Assembly: GCA_009782695.1 (NCBI GenBank)
Contig: WRIO01000006.1
Location: 1-13,377, forward strand
Source of the DNA: Candidatus Cloacimonadota bacterium
Lineage (GTDB): Bacteria > Cloacimonadota > Cloacimonadia > Cloacimonadales > WRIO01
Direction: 5' to 3'
DNA: 13,377 nucleotides
Shown here: positions 7,338-12,734 of the stretch, piece by piece
Numbering within the stretch: position 1 is the stretch's first letter
Layout of the letters: every line of letters starts with the position of its first letter
Made by a program: the position numbers and the translations under genes
Notes under the pieces: model-generated
Database searches by the model: none
The model's input: only the letters and a program-made list of their open reading frames with translations
What the model was told of the DNA's origin: nothing

Positions 7338-8224
7338 TATTCTTTGTCGACAGCTCCTACAAATGATATGCCATACCAGTCCACATCGTCCCAATTTGTG
7401 ATCTTTTTCATATTTGGATAGGTCATAAAGTGGTGTTCTGCGGAGATAAAATCTATAAAATCTTTGTAAACTACATTCCCTTGTTTGTCTATATTTTCAT
7501 AGAAAAATATAGTTTTGTCATTCTGTGAGATGATCATGATTTCCTTTACCCACATAGCCGACGGTATATCAGAGGCATACAGCGAATACGAGGTCTCATC
7601 GTCTAGCAGAAAAGCATTTTTGAAATATGACAATGGCATAGTATGTTCTACACCGTCAGCTGAAACTAACCGCACTGGACCGGTTGCCTTCCTATCCATA
7701 GAATTTAGTATGTCCATAAATTTGTAGCCTTTTAATGGATCAAAATGCATCCGGATATGGTCAAGTATCGTGTGATACGAATAGACGCGCAACGGGTGGT
7801 AAATCTCGTTTTTTTCGTGGTAAACTATCTGCTCGATATCGGCAATCCAATACAAATCTAGAAGCTCTTCGCCCACTAAACGATATTGGTCTTTCTTTAA
7901 TCTGGCACCGTTTCGGGCGGTGGCTATCAAGGGATTAAATTCCTTGATCTGCTCTTTGGTCAGTCTGACCATATAATGGTCGGCTGCCTTGAACTCCAAC
8001 GCATCAAAACGATATATGCCATAGTGGTGTATAAAATCGGACAAGAACACTCCCTGCCAGACTTCTGTGTTTACCACTCCTCGCTTGTCACGAGTTGTCA
8101 CCACTTTGCCTAAATCATAGTCTCTCTCGTTGAAAGTCCCTATCTGCTGGTCATCTTCCCATACTTCGATAGCAAAAAGACTTATCCCCAATAATAATAT
8201 TGCTAGCAATACTATCCTATTCAT
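7337..8224 (-). CDS. Exported protein with two SUOX-fold (molybdopterin-oxidoreductase-like) domains, no cysteine
   Basis: This encodes 295 residues from ATG 8224, six bases after an AAGGGGGG site. A signal peptide covers about residues 1-18 (cleavage near LFA-IEV), with no lipobox. Two halves show the pattern of the oxidoreductase molybdopterin-binding fold. The first (about 20-136) has WQGVFLSDFIHHYGI, FKAADHYMVRL, ARNGARL and YRLVGEE, ending YWIADIEQIVY. The second (about 143-240) has YKFMDIL, VRLVSADGVEHTMPL, and ends MWVKEIMII. The whole protein has no cysteine, so the metal-binding Cys of sulfite oxidase or YedY is absent and redox catalysis is unlikely; ligand binding is more plausible. 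It lies 42 bp after the ECF S-component gene and overlaps the lipoprotein gene by one base, so the three are surely co-transcribed. Confidence 0.72.
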   Translation of the reverse strand: MNRIVLLAILLLGISLFAIEVWEDDQQIGTFNERDYDLGKVVTTRDKRGVVNTEVWQGVFLSDFIHHYGIYRFDALEFKAADHYMVRLTKEQIKEFNPLIATARNGARLKKDQYRLVGEELLDLYWIADIEQIVYHEKNEIYHPLRVYSYHTILDHIRMHFDPLKGYKFMDILNSMDRKATGPVRLVSADGVEHTMPLSYFKNAFLLDDETSYSLYASDIPSAMWVKEIMIISQNDKTIFFYENIDKQGNVVYKDFIDFISAEHHFMTYPNMKKITNWDDVDWYGISFVGAVDKE

Positions 8225-8266
8225 TATTTCCCCCCTTAGACAGCTTTTTTTATAAAAACTGCCTAA

Positions 8267-8827
8267 CTATATAATTTTGAATTTTTTCATTTCTCCGAAT
8301 ATTATTTCAGCTAAAAATCCTCCAAAAAGCCCCGATATAGTAGCCGTAATCAATGCTATCACTAAAAGCAATGGTGGTAGCTGCATAACCACAAGCGACA
8401 CTATCATCACACCTGTTAGATTTGCAAATATCGTGTATACACAAAATACCAGCAAGGTCTCACCGCGTAAAAATAGTGCAAAAACTTCCACCACTAAACC
8501 CGGTAAACCGTAAGTAATGAGCGTAAAGGCACCATGTGAGCCAAAAGATCCTAGCATCATCACTACCAAACCTTGTGCCACACCAAAAAGCAATGCCACA
8601 CCCCGCTTATTTACTATCACTCGAGCTAGCACCATCCACATCAGCAGAAACCCTCCCGATAGCGAACCACCGGGTATGCGGAGCGCTGTGGTGAACGTGT
8701 GAAATACAGGGTTTAGTATAGGTTTGATAGCCAGTCCGATAGCACAAAACACAGCTATCACTACCAAATCAAACAGCTCGAACCTGCCACTATATCTATC
8801 TTTTAAAGTCAATCTATTGCCGTTCAT
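8267..8827 (-). CDS. ECF-transporter substrate-binding (S) component-like membrane protein
   Basis: This encodes 186 residues with about six hydrophobic helices (near 20-40, 56-75, 78-95, 102-122, 125-148 and 151-178), the size and topology of S components of energy-coupling factor vitamin transporters. The first helix contains AVFCA (Ala25-Ala29), matching the AxxxA motif through which S components contact EcfT. The RIPGGSLSGG segment before helix 2 and the YGLPGLVVE segment fit the broader S-component/YkoE-like group. No ATPase or EcfT gene is nearby, so it would use a shared module encoded elsewhere (group II arrangement). ATG 8827 has no clear ribosome-binding site. It is the first gene of the operon and has a putative promoter at 8885. 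The substrate cannot be read from sequence. Confidence 0.68.
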   Translation of the reverse strand: MNGNRLTLKDRYSGRFELFDLVVIAVFCAIGLAIKPILNPVFHTFTTALRIPGGSLSGGFLLMWMVLARVIVNKRGVALLFGVAQGLVVMMLGSFGSHGAFTLITYGLPGLVVEVFALFLRGETLLVFCVYTIFANLTGVMIVSLVVMQLPPLLLVIALITATISGLFGGFLAEIIFGEMKKFKII

Positions 8828-8884
8828 AAACCAATATTTTACTAATATTCATTTAGGTAGCAAACTATTATTTCTTGCATTTTT

Positions 8885-8890
8885 TGTCAA
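8885..8890 (-). promoter_or_regulatory. Putative -35 element of the envelope operon
   Basis: CTTGACAAAAAA on the - strand, with TTGACA at 8890-8885, lies 58 bp before ATG 8827. The same string lies upstream of flhA and of the tRNA pair. Seventeen bases further comes TAGTTT, a poor match to TATAAT, so the -10 remains uncertain. Confidence 0.45.
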
Positions 8891-8950
8891 GTAAAAAAAG
8901 AAAGATGTTCCTATAAGGTAGGATTTAATAAAATTATAAATTATAATTTG

Positions 8951-9174
8951 CACGAAGTGCTTTCATTCGTCCGAAGAACACCACCAAGACGATGTGGAGG
9001 ATGTGTCTGCTCTGCAGAATGTGAAGGATGTGTATACCTCAACGGCACGAAGTGCTTTTATCCGTGCGGAGCACACCACCAAGACGATGTGGAGGATGTG
9101 TCTGCTCTGCAGAATGTGAGGGATGTGTATACCTCAACGGCACGAAGTGCTTTTATCCGTGCGGAGCACACCAC
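8951..9174 (-). repeat. Two 95-bp tandem repeats plus a 34-bp partial third
   Basis: Units start at 8951, 9046 and 9141 (plus-strand coordinates) with a 95-bp period; the third stops at 9174. Each begins CACGAAGTGC on the + strand. Read on the - strand, the unit end gives GTGCTCCGCACGGAT followed by AAAAGCACTTCGTGC, so its head matches the head of the 79-bp repeats at 2202. The first unit has diverged at the head. The 95-bp period shifts frame, so the open frame across this region (8948-9271) is not a gene. The array occupies most of the gene-free stretch 8828-9315. Confidence 0.9.
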
Positions 9175-9193
9175 ATTTCTAATTTCTAATTTT
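9175..9193 (-). repeat. Second copy of the AATTAGAAATTAGAAAT motif
   Basis: On the + strand this reads ATTTCTAATTTCTAATTTT, the reverse complement of the motif at 3177-3196. It abuts the truncated third unit of the 95-bp array. Confidence 0.45.
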
Positions 9194-9216
9194 AAAAGAG
9201 TGGGTAACCACAAAAA

Positions 9217-9251
9217 CTTTATAGCTGTTTATAAAAACCTCAATAACTGTG
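9217..9251 (-). repeat. Left arm of an imperfect inverted repeat around the outer-membrane protein gene
   Basis: Read on the - strand this segment contains CACAGTT, then TTTATAAACAGCTATAAAG. Nearly the same sequence lies in direct orientation on the + strand at 10196-10227, so the two arms point towards each other's reverse complement and bracket the gene at 9316-10131. Confidence 0.55.
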
Positions 9252-9270
9252 AAAAACTGTTTTATATTTA

Positions 9271-9300
9271 GGGGGGCTGCTCTGAGTAGGGCAGTCCCCC
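9271..9300 (-). terminator. GC-rich hairpin after the outer-membrane protein gene
   Basis: A 10-bp stem pairs GGGGGGCTGC (9271-9280) with GCAGTCCCCC (9291-9300), including one G-T pair, around a 10-base loop. It lies 15 bp beyond the stop of the - strand gene. On that strand the stem is followed by TAAATATAAAACAG, which is A/T-rich but not a clean U-tract, so termination is probable but not certain. Confidence 0.6.
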
Positions 9301-9315
9301 GGTTATTTGTCTATA

Positions 9316-10131
9316 TTAGAACGAATATTTTACGCCTAAACTGAACCCGATGATAGCATCATCATCATTGTCAGCGCCTAAGTTACTGACAGGAAGTGCA
9401 AATTCGACTGCAAGTCCATCTACAGGAAGTATGTTGAAATCTATCAAAGGAGTGATGGTCATGCCTTCGAGGTCCATACCGTCTTCAAAAAGAGGCATAG
9501 CAATCTCTATTTCACCATAGAACCATTCGTGTTCAAAGTATGGAGTGATCTTTAGGTAATTTAAGAAGATGTCTTCTGATGGTTCTGTTAGCCAGTTTTC
9601 TAATTTCAGCTCACATCCCCAAGTGTCAGCCATTCCTCTTTTGTCACGAAGTCTGTTTAAGTTCATAGTGAGGTTTAATCCGACAAAGTCCATAGCTTCG
9701 GTATCTTCATCTCCAGCTAATATGAGAGGTAAGTCCAATCTAACAAAGAAATCGAAACTTGGCTCGAATTTGTATCTAAATCCAGGTGTGAGCCATGTCT
9801 CTCCATCTTTGTCACTATCCATAGGCATCGTGATACAAAGGTCGAGGATAGCAGCCATATTGTCGTTGAAGTTGTAAGTAGCTTCGACTTCTATTTCCAT
9901 ATCTCCGTCTGCATCGCTATCCAATGGATTATTATAGATTAGATTGCCCCATATTTCGAGTGCATCATCCATAAAAGCACCATCGTATTCTATTTTGACT
10001 TTGATAGATTCGTCATCATCCATGTCTGTATTTGGTTCTACATAATGCACACCAGCAGTGATGCCGACTTGTGCGATGGCAAGTGTGAAAATAAATGTCA
10101 TCGCTAGTAATAACATAATATATTTTTTCAT
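9316..10131 (-). CDS. Putative outer-membrane beta-barrel protein with calcium-type Asp loops
   Basis: This encodes 271 residues from ATG 10131, with a TAGGAG site about ten bases upstream. A signal peptide spans residues 1-20 (MKKYIMLLLAMTFIFTLAIA, cleaved before Gln21). The mature part is rich in alternating polar and hydrophobic strands and ends in KYSF; a C-terminal Phe is the usual signal for insertion by the BAM complex. Two DxDxDG motifs, DSDADG (71-76) and DSDKDG (105-110), look like calcium-binding loops and could sit in extracellular turns. The protein is strongly acidic. No named family is recognised; a porin-like or structural role is the best guess. It is a single-gene unit followed by a GC-rich hairpin and bracketed by an inverted repeat. 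Confidence 0.75.
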   Translation of the reverse strand: MKKYIMLLLAMTFIFTLAIAQVGITAGVHYVEPNTDMDDDESIKVKIEYDGAFMDDALEIWGNLIYNNPLDSDADGDMEIEVEATYNFNDNMAAILDLCITMPMDSDKDGETWLTPGFRYKFEPSFDFFVRLDLPLILAGDEDTEAMDFVGLNLTMNLNRLRDKRGMADTWGCELKLENWLTEPSEDIFLNYLKITPYFEHEWFYGEIEIAMPLFEDGMDLEGMTITPLIDFNILPVDGLAVEFALPVSNLGADNDDDAIIGFSLGVKYSF

Positions 10132-10522
10132 AATTTTATTACTCCTATAATTGTTTATTTTTTACATTTATATTTGTGGTTTTCGCTTCGTTCTCCACAG
10201 TTTTGAAGTTTCTATAAACAGCTATATATAGCCCTGGCTATGCCTTTTTAGACAAGCCGGAGCTAATATTTTGTGTCACCCTATTCGCAGTTATTTAGAT
10301 AGTTTTTCCTCATATATCACAAAAACCATAGCTGTAAACTAGTAAAAAATGGTGGAGGGTATGATAGTGAGATGAGGCTTTTTGGGGACAATTGTCTTCT
10401 ATCGCCTTTGGTAAGCTTATTTTAGCTACCAATGGACTTCTTCCGATAAACTTAAATCGAAAATCTTTTTCCAATCGTCACTCCATTCTCCATTCGGAGA
10501 TAAAGATATCTTATATAAAAAC
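10132..10522. other. Gene-free stretch between the outer-membrane protein gene and tRNA-Ala
   Basis: No convincing gene is seen on either strand. The left part should hold the promoter of the outer-membrane protein gene, but no clear -35/-10 pair can be read. It contains the inverted-repeat arm at 10196-10227, a related segment at 10318-10343 (CACAAAAACCATAGCTGTAA) and the palindrome GACAATTGTC near 10387. A 51-codon reading on the - strand starting with TTG lacks a ribosome-binding site and is not called. Confidence 0.5.
10196..10227 (+). repeat. Right arm of the inverted repeat around the outer-membrane protein gene
   Basis: The segment begins CACAGTTTTGAAG and continues TCTATAAACAGCTATA. 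It matches the reverse complement of 9217-9251 with a few mismatches and one indel. A weaker relative of its inner part lies on the - strand at 10318-10343. Confidence 0.55.
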
Positions 10523-10598
10523 TGGTGGAGGATATCGGATTCGAACCGATGACCTCTGCCTTGCAAGGGCAGCGCTCTCCCAACTAAGCTAATCCCCC
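10523..10598 (-). tRNA. tRNA-Ala (anticodon TGC)
   Basis: On the - strand the gene runs from 10598 to 10523, 76 bases including an encoded CCA. The acceptor stem GGGGGAT pairs with ATCCTCC (one G-T pair), the discriminator is A, and the T loop has GGTTCGAATCC. The anticodon loop CTTGCAA gives TGC. It lies 29 bp after tRNA-Ile. This pair in this order normally occupies the 16S-23S spacer, but no rRNA is present here. Confidence 0.97.
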
Positions 10599-10627
10599 AG
10601 TCTTTATATCTTACAGCTATTTTGTGC

Positions 10628-10704
10628 TGGTGGGCCTGGGTAGACTCGAACTACCGACCCCTGCCTTATCAGAGCAGTGCTCTAACCGACTGAGCTACAA
10701 GCCC
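10628..10704 (-). tRNA. tRNA-Ile (anticodon GAT)
   Basis: On the - strand the gene runs from 10704 to 10628, 77 bases including an encoded CCA. The acceptor stem GGGCTTG pairs with CAGGCCC (one T-G pair), the D arm has AGCTCAGTCGGTTAGAGC, and the anticodon loop CTGATAA gives GAT. It is transcribed just ahead of tRNA-Ala, probably from a promoter near 10843. Confidence 0.97.
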
Positions 10705-10798
10705 AGCAAAAATAACCTATTTTTAGCGGATAGTGGCTTTCGCACACACTCCACTAAATCAGTCTTTATATAGATAATGTCCTTTTAATATTCATACA

Positions 10799-10807
10799 TC
10801 AAAGAAC
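10799..10807 (-). promoter_or_regulatory. boxA-like antitermination element upstream of tRNA-Ile
   Basis: GTTCTTTGA on the - strand, followed by TGTATGAATATT, resembles the boxA sequences of rRNA operon leaders and spacers, to which the NusB-NusE antitermination complex binds. It lies about 95 bases before tRNA-Ile. Such a site is expected in rRNA operons and is unusual before a two-tRNA transcript. The match is short. Confidence 0.4.
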
Positions 10808-10837
10808 TGTTGCCAAAAAATCAAAGATAGTGTTTTT

Positions 10838-10843
10838 TGTCAA
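10838..10843 (-). promoter_or_regulatory. Putative -35 element of the tRNA-Ile/tRNA-Ala transcript
   Basis: CTTGACAAAAAA on the - strand has TTGACA at 10843-10838, about 134 bases before tRNA-Ile. It is identical to boxes upstream of flhA and of the envelope operon. A standard -10 is not visible at the expected spacing. Confidence 0.45.
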
Positions 10844-10937
10844 GCATTATTTTTTTTACATAAAATTAACAGTAATTTTTTATTTGTTTTCTATAAATTT
10901 GGAATGTAGTGAGGGGGCGTCTTTCTCTACGGATAAA

Positions 10938-10990
10938 GTGTGCTTCGAACGGATGTAGCGGAAGGCAAAGGGTTGCCTTCCCTAAGGAAA
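10938..10990 (+). repeat. Repeat head joined to the GGAAGGCAA hairpin
   Basis: The segment begins GTGTGCTTCGAACGGATG, a diverged copy of the head seen at 2202-2457, and continues into a 9-bp hairpin (10960-10968 with 10973-10981, loop AGGG) and CCTAAGGAAA. Its order and spacing match 2439-2484, so the two loci carry the same composite element. Confidence 0.75.
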
Positions 10991-11140
10991 AAACAACATT
11001 GCAAACTATTTTACATAGTCATTAGGTTCTAATATATGTAACCCCTAAAGCATTTGGATACGGGGTATGTGATGAGTATTTTTTTATTTTATTTTTTCGA
11101 TTTGCGTTTCTTTACAAAAAAAACACTTGACTAATAACAG

Positions 11141-11154
11141 CAGTTTTTAAACTG
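11141..11154 (+). promoter_or_regulatory. Inverted repeat CAGTTT-TT-AAACTG upstream of gpmI
   Basis: This perfect 6-bp inverted repeat with a 2-base centre lies 45 bp before the gpmI start and just after TTGACT (11127-11132). It could be an operator overlapping the gpmI promoter. No regulator can be named and no good -10 is placed. Confidence 0.35.
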
Positions 11155-11198
11155 TGTATTTGTGCATATAAAGTTGTATATAATAAGGGGTTATAAAT

Positions 11199-12731
11199 AT
11201 GAAAAACAAAGCAATGTTGATTATTTTAGACGGATATGGGCTAAATGACCAGGTCAAAGGCAATGCTGTGGCAGCTGCCGACAGACCTTTTATCAAAGAA
11301 TTATTCGCAAAATATCCACATAGTAGGCTAAAGGCTTGCGGTCGTGATGTGGGCTTGCCAGACGGTGTAATGGGAAATTCTGAGGTCGGTCACCTAAATA
11401 TCGGTGGCGGACGGGTGGTGTATCAGCTAAACACCATGATAGATCACAAAATAGAGACTGGTGAATTTTTTACGAATCCCGCCCTGCTCAGCGCCATCAA
11501 TCACGCTAAAAAGAACCACTCAAAGCTACACTTTTTTGGTTTGCTGTCACCAGGCGGTGTGCATAGTAGCTTGAACCACCTCGATGCTTTACTGCAGCTA
11601 TTTAAGAAAGAGAATTTACAACAGGCTTATTTTCATGCCTTTATGGACGGTCGCGACACCTTGCCAAATTCCGGCATAGAATATATAAAGGAATATATGG
11701 CAAAGTCCGAAAAACTCGGTGTGGGCAAGGTCGCTTCGGTTTGCGGTAGATATTACGCTATGGACCGTGACAATCGCTGGGAAAGAGTGGTAAAGGCTTA
11801 CAATATGCTCGTTTTCGGGCAGGGAAATGCCGCCACAGACCCTGTAAAAGTCATGTCCGAAAGCTATGCAAACGACGTCACAGACGAATTTATACTACCT
11901 ACCATCATCACAGAAAACGGCAAACCCATAGCCTTGATAGAAGACAACGACGCTGTGATTTTTTTCAATTTCCGCAGTGATAGACCACGTGAGATCACCA
12001 AAGCCTTTATTTATAACGACTTTGCAGAATTTCCTGTAAAAAAGATAAAAAACCTAAAATATGTGACCATGACGGAATATGACGCTCAATTCGGTGATCT
12101 GGTGGAGGTAGCCTTTCGGCTAGAAAAGCTCGATGATATACTCGGAAAAGTGATGGAAACACACCAAAAGACACAGCTACGACTTGCCGAAACCGAAAAA
12201 TATGCACATGTGACCTTTTTCTTTAATGGCGGTGTAGAGCAACCTTTTGCGGGCGAAGACAGGATACTGATACCCTCACCCAAAATACCTTCATATGACC
12301 AACAGCCGAGTATGAGTGCCTTTTTGGTAAAGGACGCCGCTATAGACACGCTAAATACCAAAGACTATGACCTGATCATCATAAACTTCGCGAACTGCGA
12401 TATGGTGGGGCACACAGGGAAGTTTTCAGCCGCTGTGGAAGCGGTGGAAACTGTCGATAAATGCTTGCAAGAGATAGTCCCCTTGGCACTGTCAAAACAA
12501 TATAATATCGTTATCACAGCCGACCATGGCAACGCAGAGCAAATGCTTGACGAAAATGGTAATGTAATGACAGCTCATAGTATGAACGATGTCCCTTTGA
12601 TTTTACTGCATACCACCAACCACAATGCCTCCCTGTCAGATGGCAAGCTCTGCGATATAGCTCCAACTATACTGCAGCTGATGGATATAGAGAAACCCGC
12701 AAAAATGACCGGCGTGTCCCTGATTAGGTAA
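11199..12731 (+). CDS. gpmI: 2,3-bisphosphoglycerate-independent phosphoglycerate mutase
   Basis: This enzyme interconverts 3- and 2-phosphoglycerate in glycolysis and gluconeogenesis through a phosphoserine intermediate and two manganese ions. The product has 510 residues, the normal length. It has metal Asp11 (ILDGYGLND), catalytic Ser61 in GNSEVGHLNIG, HAFMDGRDTLP (about 146-156), GRYYAMDRDNRWERV (about 183-197), NFRSDRPRE (about 257-265), Asp401 and His405 in NCDMVGHTG, ADHGN (Asp442, His443) and His460. The phosphatase domain is split by the transferase insert, as in all members. AAGGGG precedes ATG 11199 at eight bases. The HAD gene follows after 3 bp and is likely co-transcribed. Confidence 0.97.
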   Translation: MKNKAMLIILDGYGLNDQVKGNAVAAADRPFIKELFAKYPHSRLKACGRDVGLPDGVMGNSEVGHLNIGGGRVVYQLNTMIDHKIETGEFFTNPALLSAINHAKKNHSKLHFFGLLSPGGVHSSLNHLDALLQLFKKENLQQAYFHAFMDGRDTLPNSGIEYIKEYMAKSEKLGVGKVASVCGRYYAMDRDNRWERVVKAYNMLVFGQGNAATDPVKVMSESYANDVTDEFILPTIITENGKPIALIEDNDAVIFFNFRSDRPREITKAFIYNDFAEFPVKKIKNLKYVTMTEYDAQFGDLVEVAFRLEKLDDILGKVMETHQKTQLRLAETEKYAHVTFFFNGGVEQPFAGEDRILIPSPKIPSYDQQPSMSAFLVKDAAIDTLNTKDYDLIIINFANCDMVGHTGKFSAAVEAVETVDKCLQEIVPLALSKQYNIVITADHGNAEQMLDENGNVMTAHSMNDVPLILLHTTNHNASLSDGKLCDIAPTILQLMDIEKPAKMTGVSLIR

Positions 12732-12734
12732 TAA

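Larger units (their letters stand above)
10705..11198. other. Divergent intergenic region between the tRNA pair and gpmI
   Basis: The left part is the roughly 135-base leader of the tRNA transcript, with a boxA-like GTTCTTTGA at 10807-10799 and a TTGACA at 10843-10838. The middle carries a repeat head plus hairpin (10938-10990). The right part is AT-rich and should contain the gpmI promoter; TTGACT at 11127 and the palindrome at 11141 are the only candidates. No protein gene is seen. Confidence 0.6.

Noticed and set aside
5410..7373. AAATGATATGCCA occurring at both 5411 and 7361
   Set aside because: One copy lies inside the coding sequence of the SUOX-like protein and the match is short; probably coincidence.
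7338..7394. Longer start of the lipoprotein gene at 7394
   Set aside because: It would overlap the upstream gene by 58 bases and bury the signal peptide; ATG 7337 gives a clean lipoprotein signal and a one-base overlap.
8948..9271. Open frame across the 95-bp repeats giving a Cys-rich small protein
   Set aside because: The 95-bp period is not a multiple of three, so successive units are read in different frames; no ribosome-binding site or family is seen.
10350..10362. TGGTGGAGGGTAT resembling the tRNA-Ala 3' end at 10523, as a possible attachment-site duplication
   Set aside because: Only 12 of 13 bases match and no integrase or mobile gene lies between the two sites.
10316..10471. A 51-codon - strand frame starting with TTG between the outer-membrane gene and the tRNAs
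   Set aside because: There is no ribosome-binding site or recognisable family, and a stop lies immediately upstream.
10392..10592. Plus-strand 66-residue open frame ending in tRNA-Ala
   Set aside because: Its C-terminal part is the antisense of the tRNA, and nothing else supports coding.
11179..11184. TATAAT as the gpmI -10 box
   Set aside because: It would place the transcript start at about 11191, after the ribosome-binding site, leaving no usable leader.
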